Origin: Streptomyces sp. JH34
Lineage (GTDB): Bacteria; Actinomycetota; Actinomycetes; Streptomycetales; Streptomycetaceae
Reading direction: 5' to 3'
Length of the DNA stretch: 64,000 nt
Assembly (NCBI RefSeq): GCF_029428875.1
Contig: NZ_JAJSOO010000001.1
Span: forward strand, 2,852,001-2,916,000
Shown one piece after another: positions 36,708-44,786 of this stretch. A program made the position numbers and the translations under genes. The notes under the pieces are model-generated. The model was not told where the DNA came from and did not search any database. It saw only the letters and a list, made by a program, of their open reading frames with translations. The stretch's first letter is position 1. Each line of letters opens with the position of its first letter.

Positions 36708-37463
36708 ATGGACACCGCCATTCAGAACTACGCGCGCACCCTCGCCCTCCGCTCCCCGGACCACTACCGGGTGGGGCCGTTCACCGTGCGCCACAACCCG
36801 GGCTGGGACCTGAAGTTCGCGAACTACGCCATCCCCGACCGCCACGCCGAGCCCACCGCGCGGGACATCGGCGACCTGGTCGCGGCCTTCCGCGAACACG
36901 AGCGGCTGCCCCGGCTGGAATTCCTGCCCGCCTGGGCTCCGGCCGTCGAACCGGCCCTGCTGGCCGCCGGTTTCACCGTGGAGAACCGCGCACCGGTCAT
37001 GGCCTGCGCCCCTGAAGGCCTCGTCCCGCCGAAACCGGTGGACGGCCTCCGGGTCGCCGAGCCCGTCACCGACACGGAGTTCATCACCGCGGCATCCGTG
37101 CAGCACACGGGATTCGGCGGCGCGGGCGGTCCGGACGACGGAGAGATCGCGTGGCTCCGCGGGGCGACGGCGGGTGGCGGGGTCTCGGCACTCGCCACCG
37201 TGGACGGCCTGCCCGCCGGGGCGGGCGGCTGCTCGGCCCCGGCGGACGGAATCGGCGAACTGGCCGGCCTGGCCGTCGCCGACGCCTTCCGCCGCCGGGG
37301 CGTCGGCGCGGCGCTCTCCGCCTGGCTGACCCGCACCGCCTTCGACCGCGGCTTCGACACCGTGTGGCTGGAGCCGGGCGGCCCCGACGTCGAGCGGATC
37401 TACGCGTCCATCGGCTACCGCAGGACCGGCGAGAAGCTCAACATCTCTCTCGCCCCCGCCTGA
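36708..37463 (+). CDS. GNAT-family N-acetyltransferase
   Basis: A 251-residue protein with a tandem-like N-terminal half and a C-terminal GNAT domain. Acetyl-CoA motif A is ELAGLAVADAFRRRGVGAALS (Q/RxxGxG/A = RRRGVGA), followed by motif B-like FDTVWLEPGGPDVERIYASI and GYRRTGE. Substrate unknown. Begins 12 nt after the NlpC/P60 stop, so read-through is likely. Tail-to-tail with the response regulator gene, 13 nt apart, without an obvious terminator. Confidence 0.85.
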   Translation: MDTAIQNYARTLALRSPDHYRVGPFTVRHNPGWDLKFANYAIPDRHAEPTARDIGDLVAAFREHERLPRLEFLPAWAPAVEPALLAAGFTVENRAPVMACAPEGLVPPKPVDGLRVAEPVTDTEFITAASVQHTGFGGAGGPDDGEIAWLRGATAGGGVSALATVDGLPAGAGGCSAPADGIGELAGLAVADAFRRRGVGAALSAWLTRTAFDRGFDTVWLEPGGPDVERIYASIGYRRTGEKLNISLAPA

Positions 37464-37476
37464 GCGTGCGCGCGGC

Positions 37477-38172
37477 TCAGACCAGCCGCCGGGCCGTCGC
37501 CCACCGGGTCAGCTCGTGCCGGTTGGAGAGCTGGAGCTTGCGCAGCACCGCCGAGACGTGGGACTCGACCGTCTTCACCGAGATGAACAGCTGCTTGGCG
37601 ATCTCCTTGTACGCGTACCCCCGGGCGATCAGCCGCAGCACCTCCCGCTCGCGCTGCGTCAGCCGGTCCAGGTCCTCGTCGACCGGCGGGGCGTCCGTCG
37701 AGGCGAACGCGTCCAGGACGAAGCCGGCCAGCCGCGGGGAGAACACCGCGTCGCCCTCCTGGACCCGGAAGACGGAGTCGACGAGGTCACTACCCGTGAT
37801 CGTCTTGGTGACGTAGCCGCGGGCGCCACCGCGGATGACCCCGATGACGTCCTCGGCGGCGTCCGAGACGGACAGCGCCAGGAAGCGCACCGGGTTCTCG
37901 ACCGCGCCCATCATCGGGGCGCAGCGCCGCAGCACCTCGACGCCGCCGCCGCCGGGGAGGTGGACGTCGAGGAGGACGACCTCGGGCCGGGTCGCGGTGA
38001 TCACGGTGACCGCCTGGTCGACGTCGGCGGCCTCGCCGACGACCTCCACCCCGGTCTCCTCGGTGCGGCCGATCTCGGCCTGGACCCCGGTGCGGAACAT
38101 GCGGTGGTCGTCGACGAGCACGACCCGTACCCGGCGCTCCGGGCCCCCGGTCGCTTCGGTGTTCTCGGTCAT
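37477..38172 (-). CDS. NarL/LuxR-type response regulator
   Basis: A 231-residue two-component regulator. The receiver domain has acidic residues Asp21/Asp22, phospho-acceptor Asp69 in VVLLDVHLPGGGG, and the Lys of YVTKTI. The C-terminal LuxR-type HTH (LTQREREVLRLIARGYAYKE, IAKQLFISVKTVESHVSAVL) binds DNA. Starts at ATG 38172, overlapping the kinase stop by 4 nt (ATGA). Partner of the PspC-domain kinase; by family and context, probably envelope-stress linked. Confidence 0.93.
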   Translation of the reverse strand: MTENTEATGGPERRVRVVLVDDHRMFRTGVQAEIGRTEETGVEVVGEAADVDQAVTVITATRPEVVLLDVHLPGGGGVEVLRRCAPMMGAVENPVRFLALSVSDAAEDVIGVIRGGARGYVTKTITGSDLVDSVFRVQEGDAVFSPRLAGFVLDAFASTDAPPVDEDLDRLTQREREVLRLIARGYAYKEIAKQLFISVKTVESHVSAVLRKLQLSNRHELTRWATARRLV

Positions 38173-39467
38173 TGGCTCGCCCTCTCCATCTCCAGCTCGA
38201 CTTCCGTGCCCCCGCCGGGCACCGAACGCAGCCGCGCCGTACCGCCGTTGCGCTGCATCCGGCCGATGATCGATTCTCGTACGCCCATCCTGTCGCCCGG
38301 TACCGCGTCCAGGTCGAATCCAGGCCCCCGGTCCCGTACGGAGACGAAGACCGTGCGGCCCTCCACCTCGGCGAAGACCTGGACGGCGCCGCCCTCGCCA
38401 CCGTACTTCGCGGCGTTGACCATCGCCTCGCGTGCGGCCTGCATCTGGGCCGCCAGCTTCTCGTCGAGCGGGCAGTCGCCGACGACGACGACCTCCAGCG
38501 GGACGCCGTGCTTGTCCTCGACCTCGGCCGCGGCACGCTTGACCGCCTCGGCCAGATTCGTGGGCTCGTCGTCCTCGTCCTTGCCCGTACCCGAGGGGTC
38601 GTACAGCCAGTTGCGCAGCTCGCGTTCCTGCGCGCGGGCGAGCCTGCGGACCTCGCCGCCGTCGTCCGCGTTGCGCTGGATCAGGGTGAGCGTGTGCAGG
38701 ACCGAGTCGTGGACGTGGGCGGCGACCTCGGCACGTTCCTGGGCCCGGATGCGCATCAGGCGTTCCTCGGAGAGGTCCTGCGTCATCCGTACGAGATAGG
38801 GGCCCGCGAGCAGCGCGATTCCGGTGAGCACGGCGATGGCGGCGGTCAGCGCTGTACCGAGCTGGGCCGCCGAGCCCCGCACCACGATGAAGGCGGCGAG
38901 GCCGAGGCCGACGAGCGCGACGCCCGCGAGTCCTCGCGCCAGGTGCAGCACCCTGCGACTGCGTCCGGCCTCCATCCAGCGGGCCCGTCGCGCGTTGTCC
39001 GCCTGGCGCCACACCAGGACGGAGCCCGCGCCTATCAGCAGCGCCGGCCAGACGTAACGGTCCGCCTTGCTGCCCATGTCGACGTTACCGACGAAGATCA
39101 TGGCGCCGACGAGCAGTGCGACCAGCGCGAAGACCTGGCCCTTGTCGGGCTTGCGGAGTCTGCGCCGCCCGTCGGGGGCGGTCTCGAAGATGGACCGATC
39201 CACCCCGCCGGCTCCGCCGACCCCGCCGACCCCGAGCGGCACGACGATCCAGAACACCGCGTAGAGCAGGGCGCCCAGGCCGTCCGCGAAGAACAGTCCG
39301 AGGAAGACGAACCGGACCCAGACGACGGGCAGTCCCATATGGCCGGCCAGTCCGCGCGCGACGCCGCCGAGCATCCGTCCGTCGGCGCTGCGGTACAGCT
39401 TGCGCGGCGCCGGCTCCTCCGGGTCCGGGGCGTGGGAGCTCGGGGCTCGGGTCGTGGCTGCTGGCAT
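38169..39467 (-). CDS. PspC-domain sensor histidine kinase
   Basis: A 432-residue membrane kinase. Residues ~20-80 form a PspC domain (KLYRSADGRMLGGVARGLAG, VRFVFLGLFFADGLGALLYA); five or so more membrane helices follow, then a HisKA_3-type dimerisation segment (AHVHDSVLHTLTLIQRNA) with the phospho-His, and an HATPase region (EAMVNAAKYGGEGG N-box, RDRGPGFDLDAVP). Start at ATG 39467, with only a weak ribosome site. The PspC domain suggests sensing of membrane or wall state. Divergent from a second PspC-domain gene, so the system likely regulates it. Confidence 0.9.
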   Translation of the reverse strand: MPAATTRAPSSHAPDPEEPAPRKLYRSADGRMLGGVARGLAGHMGLPVVWVRFVFLGLFFADGLGALLYAVFWIVVPLGVGGVGGAGGVDRSIFETAPDGRRRLRKPDKGQVFALVALLVGAMIFVGNVDMGSKADRYVWPALLIGAGSVLVWRQADNARRARWMEAGRSRRVLHLARGLAGVALVGLGLAAFIVVRGSAAQLGTALTAAIAVLTGIALLAGPYLVRMTQDLSEERLMRIRAQERAEVAAHVHDSVLHTLTLIQRNADDGGEVRRLARAQERELRNWLYDPSGTGKDEDDEPTNLAEAVKRAAAEVEDKHGVPLEVVVVGDCPLDEKLAAQMQAAREAMVNAAKYGGEGGAVQVFAEVEGRTVFVSVRDRGPGFDLDAVPGDRMGVRESIIGRMQRNGGTARLRSVPGGGTEVELEMERASQ

Positions 39468-39642
39468 GCACCGATCGTCACACGTTCCGGCGGGTCGTGG
39501 CATCAGGGTCTGCCCGGACTCGACCCTGAGGGCCCGGCTGCCGTGCGGTCCGGGCCCCCGGGGACCTCCGGGAGGCAATATCAGGGATCGGCCAGGGTCG
39601 TCGGGGGCCCCACGAGGGCGTACGGGCCGTCACCATGGACCC

Positions 39643-40977
39643 ATGACCGTTCCCCAGGACGCCTCCCCCGGCGTCGCTCCGCCCCCCGAGCCGGGACCGC
39701 GGCTGCAGCGCAGTCCGCGGCAGAAAGTGGTGGCCGGGGTGTGCGGCGGGCTCGGCCGGTACTGCGACGTGGACCCGGTGATCTTCCGGATCGTGCTCGG
39801 TGTCCTCGCGGTGACGGGCGGCGTCGGCCTGATCTTCTACGGCTTCGCGTGGCTGCTCCTCCCGGTGGAGGGCGAGGACGGGAACGAGGCGCGCCGACTG
39901 CTCTCGGGCCGGGTCGAAGGCGCCTCCCTCGTCGCGCTGCTGCTGGCCCTGGTGGGCTGCGGGCTGCTGCTGTCGATGCTGCACAACGGCGGGATGCTCG
40001 CCTTCGCCGCGATGCTGTCGCTGACCGTGGTCGGCTTCTCCGTCTGGACGCAGCACCGCCGGACCGTGCCCCCCGAGGAAGCGCCGGGCACGGCGGCGTA
40101 CACCCCGAAGAGCGCGGCGCACACCGCCGGACACGGGGCACCCCCCGAGGTGAAGGCGCCGCCCTCCCCGGGCAGCCCGTCCTGGTGGCGGGATCCGATC
40201 GTCAAGGACGGCACGACCGGCCCGGCGGGGACCGGCTATCTGTGGGGCCCCGCCGACGCGGTCTCCGAGGCGGCGGAGCCGGGCGGGCGCAGGGCGACTC
40301 CGGACGACCCGTTCCGCCCTCCCCACCGCGTGCAGGGCACCCGGGGCCCGCGCTCGATCGCCGGCCTGGTGTTCCTGTTCGCCATGGTCGCGGGCGGCCT
40401 GGGGACGGGGCTGAGCTGGGAGACCCATCCGCTGGGGACGAGTCTGCAGATCGGACTCGCCGCCGCCCTGGGGGTGTTCGGCCTGGGCCTGCTGATCGCG
40501 TCCGTCGTCGGCAGGACCGGCTTCGGCACGATCGTGCTGGCCATGATCACGGCCGGGCTGCTCGCGGGTGCCTCCGCCATCCCCCGGGACATCGGTACCG
40601 ACTGGGTCCGCAAGGAGTGGCGTCCCGCGTCGGTGGCCACGGTCCGGCCGGAGTACAAGGTCAACACCGGTATCGCGAAGCTGGACCTCTCCCGGATCAC
40701 CGTGCCGAAGGGCGAGACCCTGCGCACCCGCGTCCAGGTCGCGGCGGGCCGCGCGCTCGTCGTCGTGCCCGCGGGGGTGACGGTGAAGGTGGACGCCGAA
40801 GCGGGCCTCGGCGACATCCGGCTCCCCACGGACCGGCGCAAGGACGTGGACATCGCCCCCGACCGGCACATCCGGCGCACCATCGGCCCCGCGGAGAACA
40901 GCAAGCCCGCCGGAACCCTCGAACTGGGCATGGGGACCGGAATCGGACAACTGGAGGTCATCCGTGCCGCGTCATGA
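39643..40977 (+). CDS. PspC-domain membrane protein
   Basis: A 444-residue protein starting at ATG 39643 (MTVPQDASPG). A PspC domain is at ~22-80 (LQRSPRQKVVAGVCGGLGRY, CDVDPVIFRIVLGVLAVTGG); further helices follow near 95-140 and 240-310. The C-terminal ~120 residues (TGIAKLDLSRITVPKGETL, LVVVPAGVTVKVDAEAGLGD) look like the beta-helical domain of LiaF/YvqF-type regulators. This suggests a LiaF-like negative regulator of the divergent histidine kinase. It overlaps the next small gene by 14 nt. Confidence 0.85.
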   Translation: MTVPQDASPGVAPPPEPGPRLQRSPRQKVVAGVCGGLGRYCDVDPVIFRIVLGVLAVTGGVGLIFYGFAWLLLPVEGEDGNEARRLLSGRVEGASLVALLLALVGCGLLLSMLHNGGMLAFAAMLSLTVVGFSVWTQHRRTVPPEEAPGTAAYTPKSAAHTAGHGAPPEVKAPPSPGSPSWWRDPIVKDGTTGPAGTGYLWGPADAVSEAAEPGGRRATPDDPFRPPHRVQGTRGPRSIAGLVFLFAMVAGGLGTGLSWETHPLGTSLQIGLAAALGVFGLGLLIASVVGRTGFGTIVLAMITAGLLAGASAIPRDIGTDWVRKEWRPASVATVRPEYKVNTGIAKLDLSRITVPKGETLRTRVQVAAGRALVVVPAGVTVKVDAEAGLGDIRLPTDRRKDVDIAPDRHIRRTIGPAENSKPAGTLELGMGTGIGQLEVIRAAS

Positions 40978-41230
40978 GTTCCGGCCGGGCCGCGCGGTGG
41001 CGGGCCTCGTCATGCTCACCCTGGCGGGCGGCTACGCGGCGGACGCGGCAGGTGCGTGGAACGCACCGTGGACGTACTTCGCCGCCGTGTTCCTCGGCGG
41101 ACTGTGGCTTGCGGCCACGGTGACGTGGGTGAGCTACCGCGCGCGGCGACGGCGCGCGGCGCGGAGGACGGCGGCGGAGGGAGCGGCGGCCCGTGAGCCC
41201 TCGCACAGTGGTTCCACCAGGGCGCCCTGA
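40964..41230 (+). CDS. Small two-helix membrane protein
   Basis: An 88-residue protein from GTG 40964, with GGAGG eight to twelve bases upstream inside the PspC gene. Two membrane helices (AVAGLVMLTLAGGYAADAAG, YFAAVFLGGLWLAATVTWV) and an Arg/Ala-rich basic tail. The 14-nt overlap couples it to the PspC gene, so it is likely an accessory of that system. Confidence 0.8.
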   Translation: MPRHEFRPGRAVAGLVMLTLAGGYAADAAGAWNAPWTYFAAVFLGGLWLAATVTWVSYRARRRRAARRTAAEGAAAREPSHSGSTRAP

Positions 41231-41268
41231 GTGCCGGCGGATGTCCCGTCAGCAGGGGCCCGGTGTCC

Positions 41269-41778
41269 TCAGATCCGCCCGGGGCGCCGCCCGCCCCGCA
41301 AGGCGTCCACCGACCAGTAGGTCGCGCCGGCGAGAAGCAGCGGCAGCCAGGCCATGAGGTAGATCAGGTCGTTGCCGTAGTAGTACGGCGTGCTCTGCCA
41401 GCTCACCGTCAGCCACAGGCTCAGCGAGATCAGCGCCCCGCCGAGTGCCGCGAGCCGGGCCCACAGACCGGCCAGGGTGCCGAGGCCGACGAGGAGTTCA
41501 CCGATCGCGATGGCGTAACCGAAGCCCGAGGGGCTCTTCAGCGCAAGGTCGACGAGGCCCGGGATCGCCGCGCTGTCGCGTACGGCGTGCATCATCTCGC
41601 CGATCGAACCCGCCCCGTTCGCCGACAGGAACGCGCCGTCGGTCAGCTTGTCCAGCCCCGCGTAGACGAAGGTGACGCCGAGAAAGATCCGCAGGGGAAG
41701 GAGTGCGTACTCCCCCGCCCGGTCCCTGAGACTCCTGGGCTCGTCCAGTCCGTAGGAACCGCCCCTGTACCCGTGCAT
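41269..41778 (-). CDS. DoxX-family membrane protein
   Basis: A 169-residue, four-helix DoxX-like protein. Family marks: LLPLRIFLGVTFVYAGLDKL at the first helix and FGYAIAIGELLVGLGTLAGL at the second. DoxX proteins are linked to redox and thiol stress at the membrane, often with no known partner. Start at ATG 41778, five bases after GGAG; the overlapping GTG three bases earlier is less well placed. 38 nt tail-to-tail from the small membrane gene. Confidence 0.85.
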   Translation of the reverse strand: MHGYRGGSYGLDEPRSLRDRAGEYALLPLRIFLGVTFVYAGLDKLTDGAFLSANGAGSIGEMMHAVRDSAAIPGLVDLALKSPSGFGYAIAIGELLVGLGTLAGLWARLAALGGALISLSLWLTVSWQSTPYYYGNDLIYLMAWLPLLLAGATYWSVDALRGGRRPGRI

Positions 41779-41854
41779 CACCGCTCCGCCTTCCGTTGGC
41801 CTTCGGACAGACCATACGTACGCCGGGTTCGGGGCCGCTCACCAGGTGTGCGGC

Positions 41855-43159
41855 TCAGTCCATGACATCGATGACGCAGGAGTTCGTCTCCACCCCCGCC
41901 GCCGTGACCACCTGTACCTCCACGGCGCCCGGTTCGACCTCGACCGGTACGGGCACGGTGAGCACGGTGTCCGCCGGGTTGGCGAAGCCTCCGGTGACCG
42001 GGATGAGCGGTACGTGCACGTGCACCCGGCCGATCCTGACGACCACCCGCGCCAGCCGGTCGGGGCTGCCCGCTCCGGGCGGGACGAAGCCCGCGCCGCG
42101 GATCTCGATGTCGTCGCCGGTACGGATCGGGGCGTCGAGGTCCCCGGCCTCCCTGGCCCGCACGACCGACAGGATGACCGGCCGGCCACCCTCCGCGTAC
42201 TTCCCGGCGAAGTACGTCACCGCCGAGACGGCCACCAGGACGGCCAGGCCCCACGGGAGGTCGGGCAACTGCTCCGGGCGGCGGGCCAGGCGGACCGCGG
42301 CGAAGAGTACGGCAACGGTGCTGACCAGCACGTACTGCACATCGGTGAAGCTGCCGCGCCCGGAGTCGTCGGTCAGCAGATCGGCGGCGCGCGGCCGGTC
42401 GGCGCGGAGCTTCTGCAGCCGCTGGGACAGCACGCGCACGGTCACCACCCGGCGTACGACGACGGCGACGGCGCAGACCAGCGCGAGCACGGTCAGGACG
42501 CCGGCCGAGCGGACCAGGTCCAGGCCCTCGATCAGGGTGTCGCGGTCGGCGTGGTCGGACGCCCCGGCCAGTTGCAGCGCGAGGACGAGCACGGCGAAGA
42601 CGGCGAGCAGCACCCAGGAGGCGGCGACGGTGCGCGAGGTGGAGAGCCGGTTGTCCTCGCCGATCAGCGGGGCGAGGAGGCCGCCGCGGGCCCGGTGGAC
42701 GCGGGCGGCACCGGTCAGCAGGCCCGCGGTCACGCAGGCGGCGATCAGGCCCGCGGTGCGGGCCGTGGACCAGCCGGCGCCGATGGCGGTGACGGACTCG
42801 CCGACGACCAGCAGGGCGACACCGGCCCAGACCACGGCCAGGGTGCGCCGCCAGAGGGTGTGGAGCCAGGCGTCACCGGCCTCGCGGCTGCGTTCGGCGA
42901 CCGTGCGGGCCGATTCGGTCAGCTCGTCCGAGACCCACTGCCGGGACGCGGAGACGGACTGGGCGACTCCGCCCGGCAGTCCCTGGCCGGCGGCGAGTTC
43001 GTCCCGCTTCGTGAGGAAGGCGGCCACGGCCCGCCGATGGCCTTCGCGTGCTCCGTGCGGGCAGTCACCGCACGTACAGCCACCGCCGTGCGTGCTTTTC
43101 GCCCTCGCCTCGTCCAACGCCACGGAGAACGCCGCCCTTTCCCACCCTGATCGAACCAA
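41855..43159 (-). CDS. Uncharacterised multi-helix membrane protein with N-terminal Cys cluster
   Basis: About 434 residues, possibly from TTG 43159 (uncertain start). The N-terminal soluble part has GGGCTCGDCPHGAREGHRRA, with three Cys and two His that could bind metal. Roughly six membrane helices follow in two groups (LAVVWAGVALLVVGESVTAI ... VLALVCAVAVVVRRVVTVRV, then VQYVLVSTVAVLFAAVRLA). The C-terminal ~110 residues look like a beta-sandwich of the TIG/IPT type (DIEIRGAGFVPPGAGSPDRL, VRIGRVHVHVPLIPVTGG). I do not recognise the family. 77 nt upstream of the DoxX gene and likely co-transcribed with it. Confidence 0.65.
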   Translation of the reverse strand: MVRSGWERAAFSVALDEARAKSTHGGGCTCGDCPHGAREGHRRAVAAFLTKRDELAAGQGLPGGVAQSVSASRQWVSDELTESARTVAERSREAGDAWLHTLWRRTLAVVWAGVALLVVGESVTAIGAGWSTARTAGLIAACVTAGLLTGAARVHRARGGLLAPLIGEDNRLSTSRTVAASWVLLAVFAVLVLALQLAGASDHADRDTLIEGLDLVRSAGVLTVLALVCAVAVVVRRVVTVRVLSQRLQKLRADRPRAADLLTDDSGRGSFTDVQYVLVSTVAVLFAAVRLARRPEQLPDLPWGLAVLVAVSAVTYFAGKYAEGGRPVILSVVRAREAGDLDAPIRTGDDIEIRGAGFVPPGAGSPDRLARVVVRIGRVHVHVPLIPVTGGFANPADTVLTVPVPVEVEPGAVEVQVVTAAGVETNSCVIDVMD

Positions 43160-43252
43160 CTCGCCGCTTATTTCTGCGAATTGTGCCGTACGGAGCGGGC
43201 TGTCCCCGCATCGGGGCGGGCCGGGGTCACGCGTCGCTTAAATGTGCGATTC

Positions 43253-44008
43253 TCAGGCGCCGAGGACGAGGTAGGCCAGGCCCAGCGTCCCCCGGTATCC
43301 GCCGTAGTACCCGGTGCGGCGCGCGTCGACGGCCTCGGTCACCGCGGCGTGCAGCCGGTGCCCCGGGTCGGCCGACGCCCAGCGCTCCCCGCGCCCGATG
43401 TTGGCCGCGGACTCGAAGAGGTCCCACTCGCGCTGGTCGGCGACGGTCACCTGGAGCGCCCTGAGCCCCGCGGCCTCCGCCTGCCGGATCAGCTCCAGGA
43501 GCGAGCCGAAGTCGTCCGGTTCCGCGCCGAGGCCCTCCAACGCGGCGGGCGAGGGCTCGCGCTCCCAGAACCCGTCGCCGAACAGCACCCTCCCGCCGGG
43601 CCGTACGGCTGCCTTCAGGGCTTTCAGCGCCTCCGGGGTGCCGCCGGGCCAGGCATGCGAGGAACCGATGCAGACGGCGAGGTCGTAGTCCTCGCCCGGG
43701 TATTCCGCCGCCGGGACCTCGTGGAACCTCACCCGGTCGGCGAGCCCCCGCTCCTCCACGAGCCGCACCCCCCGCGCGACGGCGTCCGGGTCCGTCTCGA
43801 CACCGTCCCCGGTGGATCCGGGCGCCGCTTCGACCAGGCGCATCAGCAGTTCACCCCAGCCGCTGCCGAAGTCGGCGATCCGCGCGCCGGGAGCAGGCGC
43901 GCAAGCGGCGATCAGCTGGGCGGCATGCGCCTCGGACAGCGGGGTGTTCCAGATCAGGCTGTCGTTGCCGGGGGCGGACATGAGCGCGCGGACTTCTTCG
44001 GCTGACAT
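43253..44008 (-). CDS. Class-I SAM-dependent methyltransferase
   Basis: A 251-residue methyltransferase. SAM-binding motif I is RIADFGSGWGELLMRLVEAA (variant of DxGxGxG), motif II region YDLAVCIGSSHAW, and post-motif GGRVLFGDGFWEREP. The ending WASADPGHRLHAAVTEAVDA has family-like features of small-molecule methyltransferases. Substrate unknown. ATG at 44008. 56 nt downstream of the Uma2 gene on the same strand. Confidence 0.85.
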   Translation of the reverse strand: MSAEEVRALMSAPGNDSLIWNTPLSEAHAAQLIAACAPAPGARIADFGSGWGELLMRLVEAAPGSTGDGVETDPDAVARGVRLVEERGLADRVRFHEVPAAEYPGEDYDLAVCIGSSHAWPGGTPEALKALKAAVRPGGRVLFGDGFWEREPSPAALEGLGAEPDDFGSLLELIRQAEAAGLRALQVTVADQREWDLFESAANIGRGERWASADPGHRLHAAVTEAVDARRTGYYGGYRGTLGLAYLVLGA

Positions 44009-44064
44009 GCGCCTCAGCCTGGCACGGCAGCTCCCCGACGGGCCATGCGTTTTACCGCCCCCGG

Positions 44065-44670
44065 TCACCGGCCCCGGTTGTAGACCTCCGTGAGGTCAGC
44101 CTCGACCGGGAACGGCACATCCAGCCTGAGCTTGTTGTGATGGATTCCTGTCGGCGTGTAGGCCTTGAGCGCGGGGTCGAGTTCGTAGACGTACACGATG
44201 GGCAAGCCGTCGTCGTTCGCCTCGACCCGCCAGAAGTGTCCGATCCCAGCAGCCGCGTACTTCCGTGGTTTGACGTCACGGTCCCGGCCGACGGAATCGG
44301 GCGACACCACTTCGACGGCCAGGACGACGTCCTCCGGGGCGTACCACGTCTGATCGGGACCCGTGTCCGCCTCAGCGCGGTAGACCAGCAGATCCGGCTC
44401 CGGTCTGTTGCTGCTGTCGAGCCTGATGCTCATCTCCCGGTCTACGTCCAGGCCGGTCGGGAGGTGCGCCAGCAGCGCCCTCTCCAGCAACCACATCACG
44501 CGCGTGTGGAACTTCCGCTGCGGACTCACGAAGACGAGACTCCCGTCGATCAGCTCTGTGTGCCGCGGCAGGTCCGGAAGCTGATCGAGATCCTCCGCCA
44601 CCCAGCCCTGTGGCGGGGGGACGGGGTAGTGGTAGTGCTCGGCCAGATCGTCGTCGGGTGCGGCACTCAT
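44065..44670 (-). CDS. Uma2-family (PD-(D/E)XK-like) protein
   Basis: A 201-residue Uma2 (DUF820) family protein with a PD-(D/E)XK nuclease fold. The core is RPEPDLLVYRAE (the PD) and VVLAVEVVSPDS (the E-x-V), then DRDVKPRKYAAAGI with the catalytic Lys region and FWRVEAND. Uma2 proteins are numerous in Streptomyces and cyanobacteria, but their targets are unknown. I start at ATG 44670 (GGGAG upstream). A 9-bp hairpin lies just upstream of the start. Confidence 0.88.
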   Translation of the reverse strand: MSAAPDDDLAEHYHYPVPPPQGWVAEDLDQLPDLPRHTELIDGSLVFVSPQRKFHTRVMWLLERALLAHLPTGLDVDREMSIRLDSSNRPEPDLLVYRAEADTGPDQTWYAPEDVVLAVEVVSPDSVGRDRDVKPRKYAAAGIGHFWRVEANDDGLPIVYVYELDPALKAYTPTGIHHNKLRLDVPFPVEADLTEVYNRGR

Positions 44671-44682
44671 GATGGCTCCCAT

Positions 44683-44709
44683 CTGGCTGAGTCTCGTCTC
44701 CTCAGCCAG
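44683..44709. repeat. Inverted repeat just upstream of the Uma2 gene
   Basis: CTGGCTGAG (44683-44691), 9-nt loop, CTCAGCCAG (44701-44709). It begins 13 nt before the Uma2 start, so it may be an operator or a leader hairpin that affects translation. Confidence 0.6.
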
Positions 44710-44727
44710 CGTACCCAGCGGATACGA

Positions 44728-44763
44728 CGATGCCGCCGCCCAAACGAATGAGCGACGGCATCG
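44728..44763 (-). terminator. Hairpin after guaA
   Basis: 8-bp stem CGATGCCG/CGGCATCG with a 20-nt loop, 24 nt past the guaA stop. Confidence 0.45.
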
Positions 44764-44786
44764 GCATTGACCTCAGGGAGCAGGGG

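Noticed and set aside
38172..41123. 983-codon plus-strand ORF spanning the histidine kinase and PspC genes
   Set aside because: It overlaps two well-supported genes in other frames and has low-complexity Arg/Gly/Pro composition.
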